64,000 nt of DNA from Cryoendolithus antarcticus (GCA_002077065.1 NAJO01000010.1:372001-436000), one strand, 5' to 3'. Numbered from the stretch's first letter, positions 1 to 11,221 are shown. Notes: generated by a model not told the origin, from the letters alone. A program made the numbers and translations.

Positions 1-1
1 G

Positions 2-835
2 CTGTATTTACTTGAGCGGGGTACTGTTGATGTGCGGTGGCCGTCCGAGGTAGACGATGGGGAAGGCTTGCCGATGGGTCTGCAAGCTGGGTATGCGATG
101 TTCATTGGCGGCAGTGGTGGTTTGACGTTCGAGCGGTTTTCGGTGTACTCTGCGCTTAAGAGGCAAGGGTACACTGTGCTGCGGGCGCGAACCTGGAACG
201 GACCTGGACCACCGGCAGGGGCTGAGGATCAACCTCCTTCTTCTGCGCAACAAGGATTGTTTAAATTGGGCCTGAGTCGGTGGTGGCGAACGCTGTTCTG
301 GACGGCACGGGAAGAAGGTACCGACTACGGTGAGCCTTTGCTACAGCCAGGACTTTATCGCAACTACTCCGAGATCTATCGCCGCCTAGCCCTCATACCC
401 TTCCACGATACGCCAGCGATGACCCCCGACATTACCACCCCTGCCACCGACCCTGCCTTCCGCATCACGTACCACCTCTACAAACCCGGCAACACGACAT
501 TCAAAAAGACCCTGCCCGGCCCGCCAGACTTCCGCGTCGCCGTGATCGACGGTCGCGCAACGTTGATGCCTACACTCTCTCAACTCTCAGCTTTGCTTGA
601 CACGACGCCGCACGACCCGCCGAAGGACGCACAGCAGCTGTACCCCAAGCTGAAACAAGGATACAGGAACGTCATCCTCGCAGTCGTGGATCAAGGCGTC
701 ACGAGCTATATGAGAGTTAGTGATGCGGTATTTGGGCGGGAGAAGCTGTACGATCGTGCAGTGTCAGGGAGAGGAGGAAAAGGAGGCAGAGGTGGGAGGG
801 GAGGTGGTAGAGGCGGGAGAGGGAGAGGTAGGTGA
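2..835 (+). CDS. SEN54: tRNA-splicing endonuclease subunit Sen54 (C-terminal part, 5' end outside window)
   Basis: Sen54 is the structural subunit of the nuclear tRNA-intron endonuclease (Sen2/Sen34/Sen54/Sen15). The frame is open from base 2, so the gene begins upstream of the window and its start is not visible. The segment starts in the family block LYLLERGTVDVRWP and runs into GLPMGLQAGYAMFIG and a block containing FERFSVYSALKRQGYTVLRA, both typical of the Sen54 N-terminal domain. A disordered linker follows, then a C-terminal domain with a YRNVILAVVDQG core. The last ~25 residues are an RGG-rich tail (GRGGRGGRGGGRGG). The gene converges on DBR1, with 163 bp between the stops. Identity is from recognised family motifs; the tail's role is unknown. 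Confidence 0.9.
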   Translation: MYLLERGTVDVRWPSEVDDGEGLPMGLQAGYAMFIGGSGGLTFERFSVYSALKRQGYTVLRARTWNGPGPPAGAEDQPPSSAQQGLFKLGLSRWWRTLFWTAREEGTDYGEPLLQPGLYRNYSEIYRRLALIPFHDTPAMTPDITTPATDPAFRITYHLYKPGNTTFKKTLPGPPDFRVAVIDGRATLMPTLSQLSALLDTTPHDPPKDAQQLYPKLKQGYRNVILAVVDQGVTSYMRVSDAVFGREKLYDRAVSGRGGKGGRGGRGGGRGGRGRGR

Positions 836-998
836 GAGCCATCTAGGTTGATGCCTCAGCTATTGCTTTGCGTCTTTCGGCGTTAGCCTCGAAGCTTCTA
901 CGCTACTCGACGTTCCAAGGGCCGCGAGGACAAAGGCTCTGCTCAGCCCAACGTAGCAGTGACTACGGACCACCCAACAGGATCTTCAGCAAAGACCT

Positions 999-2786
999 TC
1001 AGTAACCACCACGCCCTCCCCTCCCTCTGCTTCTCGATCGTCCACTTCCGCCACCTCTACCTCGCCCTCTTCCGCGATCGAAACTACCTCGACCGCCTCT
1101 ACCCCTGCCACCCTCGAATCCATCGCCTCGCGCATCTGGCCTCGGCCCAGCTAAAAGCCTCCCTGCTCGTTCCTCCTCGTCGATGTCGAATGGATTTCCA
1201 ATACCCAGCATGCTACAAAACGTGCTAGTCTGCGGGTTCGTGTGCTCCCTCAACCCACCCGCAGCCTGACCGTACTTCGGCAGCCGGAAGTCGCCACCGT
1301 CGTAGACTGGAGCGCTGATAGTGAAGTTTTTTGGAACGGTGAAGTCGGAGATATTCGCATCGACCCAGTCTCGTGACCGGTCAACCAGAGCGGCGTACTC
1401 GGTCTCCGACTTCGCTTGAGGCGCGTTGAATTTGGGATCACCGAGGATCAAGGGTTCGGAGAGAGCGAAGGCGCGGGTGATGGAAAGCCATTCAGGATCG
1501 TACTCAAGGCGGAGCGGGCGCCGCGTGTCAAGGTCTGCAATCGAGGCCGGGATGGACATGAGCTGGAGGAAGTCGCGATTCGGAAGGCACTTGTCGAGGG
1601 CTAGAAAGTGTGTTGTGGTATTGGTGATGTCTGGCGGGTGTGAGGAAGTCGATTGAGCGCTATTCGGAGGCTTGTGGAAGGAGGCTGGTAGAGCGGCGCG
1701 AGCTGCGGCGAGGTCTGGTGCAGTATGTAGAGGCGCTGTGGCCGTAGATTTAGAGCCGTCAAGCTGGACCTGCACGCCGTCGAAACCTTGTCCAGGCGCC
1801 ACGGGTGCTACCCCGGCGTTATCTTCGTCCTCGAGCTCGAGATCAATTTCGTCGGGATTGACTGACTTGACGACAGCTGCATCATTGATAGCGGATGCCT
1901 CATCAGCGTCATCGTCTAGGTCCAGCTCGATCTCCTCCGCGTTCTTCGGCCCAGGTGCAAAAGGCACACTGGGCAGGGATGATGAAGTCGCCGCGGAGCC
2001 ATTCGTTACTCCAGCTCCGTTGCTCTGTTCCCCGTATTTCACCACTCCAGCGAACTTGCAATGTAAATGTGCACTAAACCACCACCTCGGCCGCAACCTC
2101 TCCATGACCAACTTCGCAGCCACGCTTCCGAGCTGCCCACTTCTTGCGTCCTCTTCGAAGTGCCCTTTTCTCCGCAACAGCTTCGCCCAATCTCCCTTCC
2201 ACTCCACCCCTCTTGGCCAGTCGTGACTGATCCCCACATCGACCTGCGTCCGGATCTGCAACAGCTTCCTCACGTCCAGCTCTCGGACATGATAGATGCT
2301 CTTCATCTCACTCTCGTTATACGGCAGTCGCTCATAGTGTACCTTCCGGTAGTTGTAAGCCTTCCATATCCCACTCAGCCCCGCGATCCTCACGCCTCCA
2401 ATCCTGAGCACATTTGCGGCGCCCATGTAGTAGATTGCCTCCGCTACCCAGCCGCCGTAGTACAGCTCGAATAAGTAGTTGCTCGCCTCGTGGTTCCCGC
2501 CCACGAATACTGTCAAGTACGGTGCTTTCCGTGCGCCAGAGTAGTACTCGTGGAAATCCCCCATCTCGCGGTACTTGGCCGGCATGGCCACTACATTGAG
2601 ATCGAAGCCATTGCGCACGGATTGAAAATCTCCGCCTATAATCAAGAGGTCCACGCCTGGCCACCCTTTGGCTTTGCATGCGTGTGCTATGGAGGCGTAA
2701 ATCGCATGGAGGGTGCCGTGGCCGCAGCCTTCGATTGCGAGTCGAAGGCCATTGTGCTCTTCAAGCGAGAGCGAGGGCGCGGCCAT
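999..2786 (-). CDS. DBR1: Lariat debranching enzyme Dbr1
   Basis: Dbr1 is a nuclear metallophosphoesterase that cuts the 2'-5' branch of excised intron lariats. A single exon encodes 595 residues. The start at 2786 (MAAPSLSLEEHNGLRLAIEG) is the first ATG that gives a family-like N-terminus; the frame is open further upstream but without another convincing ATG. Visible motifs, in order: EGCGHGTLHAIY (metal site I), IIGGDFQSVRN, FVGGNHEASN, LSGIWKAYNYR, ISHDWPRG and FSAHLHCKFAG, which together form the metallophosphatase metal and active-site set. A long acidic linker and the C-terminal DBR1 domain follow. The last ~40 residues are RGG/RS-rich. It is convergent with SEN54 and divergent from the DUF92 gene. 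Confidence in identity is high. Confidence 0.95.
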   Translation of the reverse strand: MAAPSLSLEEHNGLRLAIEGCGHGTLHAIYASIAHACKAKGWPGVDLLIIGGDFQSVRNGFDLNVVAMPAKYREMGDFHEYYSGARKAPYLTVFVGGNHEASNYLFELYYGGWVAEAIYYMGAANVLRIGGVRIAGLSGIWKAYNYRKVHYERLPYNESEMKSIYHVRELDVRKLLQIRTQVDVGISHDWPRGVEWKGDWAKLLRRKGHFEEDARSGQLGSVAAKLVMERLRPRWWFSAHLHCKFAGVVKYGEQSNGAGVTNGSAATSSSLPSVPFAPGPKNAEEIELDLDDDADEASAINDAAVVKSVNPDEIDLELEDEDNAGVAPVAPGQGFDGVQVQLDGSKSTATAPLHTAPDLAAARAALPASFHKPPNSAQSTSSHPPDITNTTTHFLALDKCLPNRDFLQLMSIPASIADLDTRRPLRLEYDPEWLSITRAFALSEPLILGDPKFNAPQAKSETEYAALVDRSRDWVDANISDFTVPKNFTISAPVYDGGDFRLPKYGQAAGGLREHTNPQTSTFCSMLGIGNPFDIDEEERAGRLLAGPRPDARGDGFEGGRGRGGRGSFDRGRGRGRGGGSGRSRSRGRGGRGGY

Positions 2787-3259
2787 AATATACGGTTGAT
2801 GGTAGCGTACCTTTGAAAGGTACGCGAGTGGTAAGGAGACTACATCGTGGAGTGATGGCAGGAAGTGAAGGGCAAGCACGGTGGAGGTTCGCGAGGGTCG
2901 TGAGTGCCAAGATTGTTTGGACTTCACTTTCAGGAAGGCATCAGGCAAGCGCAGCCATGTAGATAACGAGCACGTCGTACGATATGTCGAATATGCACGT
3001 CAGCCCTAGCGACTGATTCAGTTGTGCTTCGGTCGAGTGCTATACATTCTGACCTGTTTTAAGTGAAGGCATCTGCAGGACCACAATTTCAACGCGCGAA
3101 CTGTGACCAACCGCTTACTATCTCGTCCTGCTCCTCGTCTGTGCATATCACTGCATCAGATCGAATCGAACGCTTAGGTCTCAAACCGAGCGAAACTGTG
3201 CGGAAGTAAGTCAGGGACAGATCACAGTACGACCAGAAATACCAAACAGCACCCCAATC
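2787..3259. other. Intergenic region between DBR1 and the DUF92 gene
   Basis: 473 bp between two divergent starts, presumably holding both promoters. No gene or clear regulatory site was recognised. Confidence 0.5.
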
Positions 3260-4189
3260 ATGGACGTCTCTACCCTCGCCCTCGCCCATATTCCCCAGAT
3301 CTCCGCCACAATCGGCCTCGTCACCTTCGCGCTCGCGAAGAACAAGCTCACGCCGGCAGGCATCATCGCAGCCATAGCAGTCGCGATCATCCACATGGCC
3401 TCACCCTACCCGGTATTCTTCTGGCTCCTGGTCCCCTTCTTCTTACTCGGCGTCCTCGTCACGAAGATCGGCCACGAAGCGAAAGCACGTCTCACGCAGT
3501 CATCAACCGGTTCCAGCGGAGGCGAAGGCGCCAGGAGCGCAGTTCAGGTCTTCTGCAATGCTGGAGGAGCTTGCATCCTGATCGCACTGCATGCATGGCT
3601 GGCAACGAGCTCGCCGTTCATGTCTTTACGTGGTGGCGTGGTGCCAGGGATCTATGCTCCTAGATTACAAAGGGTGCTGCCTGTGGGTATCATGGCGCAC
3701 TATGCTGCTGTGGCTGCTGATACGTTCGGATCTGAGCTGGGTATCCTGGCGAAGTCGAGTCCGGTGTTGATCACGGCGCCCTGGAAGAAAGTGCCGAAAG
3801 GTACCAATGGCGGTGTGACGATCGAGGGACTAGCTTTCGGTCTGCTGGCAAGCTTCCTGATTACTGTCATTGCACAGATCGGGGTCATGACTGCACAGCC
3901 TTTCCGAGCATTGGACACGTCCACTGGGTTGCTCGTGATCGGCGCAGGAGTCGTAGGAAGTTTGCTCGACTCGTTCCTTGGCGCTACCGTGCAGGCTACA
4001 GTCACTGATAAGGGCAGCGGGAAAGTGGTCGAAGGGCCTGGTGGTCAGAGGGTGAAGGTACTCAAGGGAGGCACTCGTGTGCAGCTCGGCAGGGACGTCC
4101 TCACGAATAATGGCGTGAACTTCACGATGGCAGCGGTGACAAGCGTGGGCGCAATGGCTGTTGCATACGCGCTAGACTTGGGTCTCTAA
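3260..4189 (+). CDS. DUF92/TMEM19-family integral membrane protein
   Basis: Intronless gene for 309 residues. Hydrophobic segments near residues 10-25, 33-47, 51-70, 100-120, 190-215, 222-242 and at the C-terminus indicate a polytopic membrane protein. The blocks SPYPVFFWLLVPFFLLGVL, GARSAVQVFCNAGGAC, AHYAAVAADTFGSELGILAK and GAGVVGSLLDSFLGATVQ are characteristic of DUF92 (TMEM19). The plant member VTE6 is a phytyl-phosphate kinase; the fungal substrate is unknown, so no reaction is claimed. It is convergent with cnxE, with only 65 bp between the stops. The start is the first ATG and lies directly before the conserved region. Confidence 0.9.
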   Translation: MDVSTLALAHIPQISATIGLVTFALAKNKLTPAGIIAAIAVAIIHMASPYPVFFWLLVPFFLLGVLVTKIGHEAKARLTQSSTGSSGGEGARSAVQVFCNAGGACILIALHAWLATSSPFMSLRGGVVPGIYAPRLQRVLPVGIMAHYAAVAADTFGSELGILAKSSPVLITAPWKKVPKGTNGGVTIEGLAFGLLASFLITVIAQIGVMTAQPFRALDTSTGLLVIGAGVVGSLLDSFLGATVQATVTDKGSGKVVEGPGGQRVKVLKGGTRVQLGRDVLTNNGVNFTMAAVTSVGAMAVAYALDLGL

Positions 4190-4254
4190 AGCGTCGTCTG
4201 CAAGGTTATAGACACGATTGTACGCCAGTAACGTTATCGTGGATTGACAGAACT

Positions 4255-6320
4255 TCACGGCCCACTCCCGGGCATACCCATCAGCAATGCCTCGCATTTC
4301 TCTCCCTTCCTCACCATGTCCTGCGTCGTAGGTAGACATAGCAACCCGTTCGCCCCCTTGAAGCTCCCGATCCTCGAGCTTCTCTGCCCGCCAGTACTGC
4401 TCGCCCGTAATGCACCGTCACTTCCCACAGTGATCAGCACCCGATGATACTCCGCTCTCTTAGTATCGCACCTCACGTCTTGCTCTACCACCACGCTCAC
4501 CCTGGGTAACCCAACCGGGTTGATCCCGCTCATGTTATGCAGCGCCGGAAGCACAAACAAGTGGTACGTCACAACCGCACTCGCCGGATTGCCGGGCAGC
4601 GAAAACATGACTTTCGACATCCTCTCGCCATCATTGGTCTTGAACGGCACAGTGGCGAATGTCGTCGGCTTGCCAGGCTTCATGCTCACGCGTCCAAAGT
4701 GGATCGTGCCACCTAGTTGTCGCTCGATTGTAGGTTTCAGTAAGTCCAGCTCGCCCATAGACACGCCGCCCGAGGTCACGATGACGTCTACGCTTCGCAT
4801 GACGCTGCGGAGCGTCTCTTCAAGGGCACCGGGCTTGTCAGAGGAGATGCCTAGATCCACGGCTTGGAAGCCGGAGTTGCGTATTGCTGTGAGCAAGGTA
4901 GGGCGATTAGTATCTCGTACTTCGCCTAGACGTAGCTCGCCTGGTCGATCGTGGGGTATGATCTCGTCGCCAGTACTAAGCACGCCGATGATGGGTTTGC
5001 GGTACACTTTGACTGTCTGGGTGCCGACTGAGGCGAGGAGACCGAATTCACCGCCTACTGACGTGATGCCTTCGCCCTTCCGCATCACAACCGCGCCAGC
5101 TTCTACATCTGAGCCGACTTCTCGAACGTTTTCGCCAGCCTTAATCTCGGAGGTCAAGATTTCAATCTCTTTCTCCTCTGAGCCATCGTCGGTCGTCGAA
5201 CGTATGACTGTGTCTTCTACCATGACGACAGCAGTGGCGCCGTTTGGGAGTGGTGCACCAGTGGTGATACGTGCGATCTCGCCGATACCGAGCTCCGGCA
5301 CTTCCTTCGCCTCAGCGTGAGAGATGCTGACGACTGGAAAAATGCCCTTGGTACTCGGGACCATGACATGGTCAGATGCTATGATGGCATAGCCGTCTAC
5401 TATGCTCGCACGGAATGCAGGTACTGCTTCTCGGGCTGTCACGTCTTCTGCGAGCACACATCCGATGAGGTTCTGGTCCACCGGGACTTCAATGACCTCA
5501 GCTTCGGGCGTATGCTGTGCGATAAGTGACAGTGCTTCGTCTACAGCAAGCATCGGGTAAGGTGAGTCTCTGTAGCGTTTTGTCGGACCAGCACTCGGAT
5601 CGTTCGATATCGGCCGATCTTCCGGCTTCGTATGAGCTACGGGACCCGCATGACCTCCATGACCATGTCCATGCCCGTGGTGATGATGATGGTTACTGCC
5701 AGACTTCGTCGCGGAAGCTACTTGAACACCTGCGTCCTTCTCAAGCTTTTGGGTCCCTCCAATGTGCAGAGTTCGCGAGTCGGCTCCAGCAGCTTGTTGG
5801 CAGGCGTGTGGCAGTAGTTTCAAGATTGATTGGAGATTCTCGACGGCACCTTTTGGTGAGCCAGGTAGTGTGATGATTAAAGACTTGTTGCGTACTCCTG
5901 CTGCCGGACGAGACATGACGGCAAAGGGAGTGACTTGTAGAGACGCAGCAAGCATGCCGTGAACGAGACCAGGTGCATGCTTGTGGATGAGTGGCTTTAC
6001 GGCCTGGTCTATACTTAGCTGCTATTTGAGTCGCACTCTGTGCTTCACTGTACCTCAGGCGTCACGTCCTTCTGAGCGAAGCCAGTACCGCCGCTCGTGA
6101 TGATGAGATTCGGGAAGTCCTCGACATCGGTGTAGCGTGTGATTGCGCGTTGAATCGCAAGGACATCGTCAGAAACTATGCATGTTTCCTCTGCGGTCCA
6201 TCGATCTGCCCCGTTGGTGTCGAAGACCTGACGCAGAGCAGGTATGCACTTGTCGGTCGAGGCATCTTTGCTCGCGGTGTCCGATACGACGATGATCGCT
6301 GCCCGCAGTTTGACACTCAT
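4255..6320 (-). CDS. cnxE: Molybdenum cofactor biosynthesis protein CnxE (MogA-MoeA fusion, gephyrin-type)
   Basis: Completes molybdenum cofactor synthesis in the cytosol: the MogA-like domain adenylylates molybdopterin and the MoeA-like domain inserts molybdate. Two exons, 6320-6054 and 6003-4255, are joined by a 50-bp phase-0 intron (6004-6053). The join gives the expected KDVTPEAVKPLIHKHAPGL across the boundary. The product has 671 residues. The MogA domain (about 1-165) has SDTASKD and LIITSGGTGFA. The MoeA domain (about 225-671) has VDGYAI, GEIARITTGAPLP, VIVTSGGVSMGE and MFSLPGNPASAVVTY. The linker (about 188-202) is strikingly His/Gly-rich. The order MogA then MoeA matches fungal CnxE and gephyrin. 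It is divergent from the TBC gene over 187 bp. Confidence 0.95.
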
Positions 6321-6452
6321 CGCAACGAGGGAGTGCCAATGAGTACATCATGGAGCTCACCTTGTGTTGGAACATCGCAGTCCATTCGGCAGACTCCCCG
6401 TCGTTCCCCGCTGCACTTCACGACACGCTCGCGTGACCAAACATTCTTGCGA

Positions 6453-6460
6453 TATATATA
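6453..6460 (+). promoter_or_regulatory. TATA-like box upstream of the TBC-domain gene
   Basis: TATATATA lies 47 bp before the TBC-gene ATG (6508), in the 187-bp divergent promoter shared with cnxE. The spacing would put a transcription start very close to the ATG, so this is only a candidate. Confidence 0.35.
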
Positions 6461-6507
6461 CCTCGTGAAATCTATTCGCCAACTCACAACAAGGCACTAT
6501 CAAGTGG

Positions 6508-8516
6508 ATGATGCCCAATGGTGGCCTTAGTAGGCAGTCCAGTCGCAAGCCTCTGCTCCCACACCAAGACGACGATGTCTCGATCACATCCTTCCCAGAA
6601 TTGCCGCCACTCTCTCCAACAACGTCCCATCCGTCGATCTCGGTCACGGAACATCTCAATGGACTTCTGGATCAGTCCGAACCGACTATGTTCGACGAGA
6701 GACCTGCGTTAGATGCTGATGACCCTCGGACGCTGTCAGCTGCCGATCACGCTGTGGTGCAGAGTGTTGTGGATCATTACGGCGCAGTCAACTTGACGCA
6801 ACGGCTCGCGAAGTCTCTGGCCCAGCGAGACGCACACGTCACAGCACTGCAACGACTTTGCGAGGAGTTCAAGATTCCCGATACTCGCATCACCGAATGT
6901 GGAAGCCGAGTCAAGCAGGCTGAGCGAAGGCGGCTTTCTCTTGCTAAAGCGGCGAACGAGTCCATGACAGTTTCTGGAGCGAATGCGAAGTCAGAAGTAT
7001 GCGTGACGTTGATTCGGAATCCGACGACAGCACTGACAGATCCTCGTAGACTTCGAGCATAGCACCTAGCACCGCTAGTGCTGGCGGAACGATCAAGGGC
7101 CTGACGAAGTTCTTTGGCGGTGTGCCGAAGCGTCGAGAGACAGTCGACCAATCGATGTGAGTGTCATCATCGACTCGCTCTCGCCTCTCAAGAGCTAACA
7201 TGAAATAACCAGCACAGCAACTCCTTCCAGATCAAATTCAATGTAAGCTACCAATGCATCAAGTGGTCCTTGTAATCGTGTGCTGATGTGATCGCAGAGC
7301 ACCAACCACCAAACCGCGAACTCAGTCCATCGACTCTCGCTCAGTCGCCAGTGCCGACACAAGCACGAGTCTAGGTTGGACCGCCACTCTGTTCAACGGT
7401 GGCGCCAATCGACGTCCCTCCAAACCAACTCGAGAGCCTGTCGAGCTCCAAGCCCAACATGACCAAGATACACTCCCACCAACTCTCACGGACACAACTA
7501 CTCACGACCCACAAGAAGTAGACTGGAATCGCTTTATTCTCAAGCTGCTCAAAGCTCGCCAGTCTTCCGGGCTGCAAGAAGCTCAAGGCACTATGTTAGG
7601 TGCTTCACACTTCGGCCGAGAAGGCGCCTCTGGTCGCGCCAAGCAAGAGACTCTGCATCGCTTGATCATTGGCGGCATTCCCAATCGACTCCGCCACGCC
7701 ATTTGGATGGAACTATCGAATACCTACGCCCTGATAGACCCAGACGCCTACCGCAGCTACCTTGCTCTCGGTACCACGGAAGTCCCAGCCGACGAGATCG
7801 ATGCGATCCTAAAGGACGTCCCTCGGACACTGACAGAGCAGTACTCATACTACGTGGACAAAGGTCACACGAAGCTGAAGAACCTACTCATTGCATTCGT
7901 AGCCAAGTATCCGGATCTAGGTTATACGCAAGGTCTAAACATGATTGCAGGCCACCTGCTACTCGCGATACCAGCTGAGGAGGATGCCTTCTGGGTGCTT
8001 TGTAACATGGTAGACAACTATTTTCCACCCGGCTACTTCTCGCGCGACGCTCCAATGGATGGTGCGTTGGCAGACAACGCTGTGCTACGCGAGTATGTGC
8101 GTGAGGTGCTGCCAAAGCTTGACGACCATCTTACGCGATTGGACATCGACTCGCACTCGACGTTTCAGCCCGGCTGGCATCTGACTGCAATGTCGTCCCA
8201 TCTTCCCAAAATTGCTCTACAGAGAGTATGGGATGTATGGCTCTGCCTGCCGAAGCAGCAGACTTTCCTATTCAACGTTGTGCTGGCGATGTTGAAGCTC
8301 AGAGAGACGGAGATCTTAAAGCTGAAATCAGACGCGGAATACAATGCGTTCGACTGGCGAGTGCCAGACGATGCTTCGAAAGCCGAGGAGCTGGTGAAAG
8401 CGGCTCTGCACTTGAGGAAGAGAGTCGACGCAGAGCAAGTCGCCACCCGGCGAGAAGCAGAAGTGCGGAAGATGAGGCGAAGCTCGAGTGTGCGAGGTAT
8501 GTGGTCAGCGGATTGA
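6508..8516 (+). CDS. TBC-domain Rab GTPase-activating protein
   Basis: Four exons: 6508-6996, 7050-7156, 7213-7242 (30 nt) and 7298-8516, giving 614 residues. The introns (53, 56 and 55 bp) all have GT...AG ends and consistent phase. The N-terminal ~300 residues are Ser/Thr/Pro-rich with a short helical stretch. The TBC domain spans about 330-570: IIGGIPNRLRHAIWMEL at its start, the arginine finger in ILKDVPRT (R385) and the glutamine finger in YTQG (Q420), both needed for dual-finger GTP hydrolysis on Rab proteins. The blocks FQPGWHLTAMSSHLP and ALQRVWDVW follow. Substrate Rab is unknown. The exon 1-2 acceptor was chosen because it is the only one that clears the TAG at 7047. Convergent with the monooxygenase, 72 bp apart. 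Confidence 0.88.
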
Positions 8517-8588
8517 TGATCAACAGCCATATCCACAAAGATAAACAACGCTACATGACTATACATTTGACACCAAGCCATTACTTGC

Positions 8589-10560
8589 TTACAGCCTCGC
8601 ACTCTCCCCTCCACTCTTTCCCTGCGTCGAGAAACTAGCAAAATATCCATTCAGCGCGTCCACCGTCCCGCTTCCCTCCACGAGCCTAGCAACACACCCC
8701 ACATATCCATCCGGCCTCACAACAACCACAGCCGGCTCCTCGATCTTGAATCCCATCTTCTCGTGCGCTGCGGCCTTCGCGCCTTGCACTCTGATATCCA
8801 CAACATCGTCAGCGTAGACGTGATCGTAGTACCTCGCCAGGAACTCCGGTAGCAGCCCGTCGATGTCTATCTCAGGTCGCTTGGCAGCGAAGATCGTAGC
8901 GAAAGTGAAAAAGTGGCTGTGCGGATTATGGCGTTCGTGCGGGTCTACCGAGCTCTCATCAGACCGACGGTAAGGCGCAAAGAACGAGTTCCGCTTTTGT
9001 AAATTTGAGGAGAAATCAGCAATGGCTTTCTGGGCTTTGGCTGACGGTGTGCCGGCGAAGAGGTAAATCCTGTAGCTTCCGTTCAGAGGTATCTCTTGCT
9101 CTAAGTGGACGGGGTTTGCGTCCGAGACGCGCGTGACTGTTGCGGGGATCAGGATCCGGCCGGTGCGGAGGTTCGTGTTCTTCTTCTCGTTCGAGAGGAA
9201 GAGATGATGTTGGAAGGGGTGTGAGGGCGACCAGTTGAGGAGGTTGGGGTTATAGGCTACGCCGTAGCCGGAGGTGAATTCGCAGGAGGCTTTGAACATT
9301 TTGATGAACTCGTTCTCTTCTGCGGGCTTGTCTGGTGAGGTTTGCGTTGAGGCTGCGCCGACTTCGCCGGCGGAGGGTTGGCGTTGGGAAAACAGCTTCG
9401 CGTAGGCGGCGTCGAAGTTTAGTAAGTTCTCGGCGATGAGCTTGCGTTCTGATTCGTAGGATTTTAGTAGTGAGCGGTCTGCGAAGCCGGACTCGACGTG
9501 GTGGATCTTCCAGGCGAGGTTCTGGGCGTCGAGGAAAGCGGTGTTCATCCCTTGCCCTGCTTTGGGAGAGTGCGTGTGGCAGCAGTCGCCGCCCATGAAG
9601 ACGCGCTCGTCGAGCGTGTAGCGATCTGCGATGCCTTGGCCAATGGGGTAGACGGAGAACCACTCGACGCGATCCCACGTGATAGTGTACGGCGCGAGGA
9701 TCTTTTGGGCATGCTGTTGCACCTCTTGCTCCGTTGCTTGCTTTCGCGGGTCCCAGTCGGCGTCTGTCGAGGATGCGACTTGGACATATAGGCGGACCAT
9801 GTTCGCTTCTCTCGGAATGATCATGATGGATCCAGCGTCGGAGTGAATCGTGCATTTCATCTGCTCACTGGTCAGCCTCGCTTCTCACTTCAGCCACTAC
9901 AACAGCAATGCATACCTTGATATCCGGAAAATTCGTCCGCACAACTCCATCCATGACACCCCAAACATGCGCAATAGGATCCTTGTGCGTAATCTTCACC
10001 CCCAATTGCTCCCTCACAAAACTCCTCGCACCCTCTCCACTAAACAGGTACTTCGCCCTCACCTCCTCGGTCTCCTTCCCATCCACATGCGTCATGCTCA
10101 CTCTTACGGGATAAGTGCTATCCTTCCCGTCATTCTCGAACCCCGTGATCCTCCACGGCCGCTGCAGATGTACCCCATTATCCTCCATATCCTTGATGAA
10201 GACCCTCTCAATCAGCCCCTGATGCAGCAGCGTCGTGAACGGATACCGCGCGTCTATGAAGGCAGGACAGCTTGCCCAAGTTCCCGTTCGGTGAATGCCC
10301 TTCTGACCGTTCTTGGGGTCCCAGAACGCAACTTCATAGACTTTCGCGGGCTCGTTTTCCATGATTGCGCGTTTGAGACCCATATTTCGCAAGAGATCTA
10401 GAGAGCGCGGTTGGATGCCGTCGGCGCGGCCAGTGGGCGTGGGCTCGGAGCGCATGTCGATGTGCTTTATCTTGTAGTTCCAGCGGGCGAGGCAGGTGGA
10501 GAGGAGGAGGCCGACGGGGCCGGCGCCCACGATGACTATGTCGTAGTTTTCGGGTGCCAT
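8589..10560 (-). CDS. FAD-dependent monooxygenase, phenol 2-monooxygenase (PheA/TfdB) type
   Basis: Predicted flavoprotein hydroxylase using NAD(P)H and O2; phenolic substrates are usual in the family but the actual substrate cannot be read from sequence. Exons 10560-9916 and 9860-8589, with a 55-bp phase-0 intron (9861-9915), give 638 residues. Rossmann motif [17 protein letters not shown] lies at about 9-25. The second FAD motif reads [10 protein letters not shown], with Glu where many relatives have the DG aspartate. The third motif is [19 protein letters not shown]-terminal thioredoxin-like region follows ([19 protein letters not shown] near the end), typical of phenol hydroxylases. No neighbouring catabolic or biosynthetic genes were seen. 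Confidence 0.9.
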
Positions 10561-11221
10561 AGTCGAGGAATTGTGAATAGTCTAGGAGCAGAGGAGGGTG
10601 GCCTTCTTCGGCAGGTCAATGGGCAGTCAGGCTGTGCTATTAGCAGCTAGGTGTAGCTATGATATGCCGTACGACGAGGAGAGCGCAAACTTGTCTTTAC
10701 CAATGATTCCAGTCAAACAAAGAGAGTCAATGACAATCGAAAATATCAACGGGTAGAGAGTCCACTATATCACTTCCATCTCACTTACCTCACACACCAC
10801 CCGCGTAGCTACGGCATACAAATCGGGAAGCGCATCTCACACGCAAGCAAAGTCCCATGTCGCGTAGCCGGGCGCGACAGAGTGACCAGATCGGTGACGA
10901 GAGTGGGCCCCCGCTGCAACGGCTGCAGATTCGGGAGATCGACACGTGACCGGCCACAGCGCGGAGAAGAAGCTTGGCGAAGACTTCATCGGAGTTGGTG
11001 GGCGAATGCGTGGGCGAGGTAGGGTCAGTGTGACGGGGATGTCTCGGATATTGTGCGCGTGTTCCAACGGAAAGCTACTTCCCAACTCATCACTGGTATG
11101 CCTCTGGTTGTGAATTTCATCCGTCTATCGTACAACAGTCTGTGTCGTAAAGTCATGGGTATCTATACTCCATCCCGAAACGCCATCACCACTTCGTCTC
11201 GTCCCACAGTAACATCACACT
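10561..11221. other. Intergenic region upstream of the monooxygenase
   Basis: 661 bp between the monooxygenase start and the RhoGEF stop, both on the minus strand. It contains a palindromic CACGTG (E-box type) at 10943-10948, about 385 bp upstream of the monooxygenase ATG. No gene was recognised. Confidence 0.4.

Noticed and set aside
1672..2474. Long plus-strand frames opposite DBR1
   Set aside because: They are mirror images of the DBR1 coding sequence with biased Ser/Arg composition; DBR1 itself is unmistakable.
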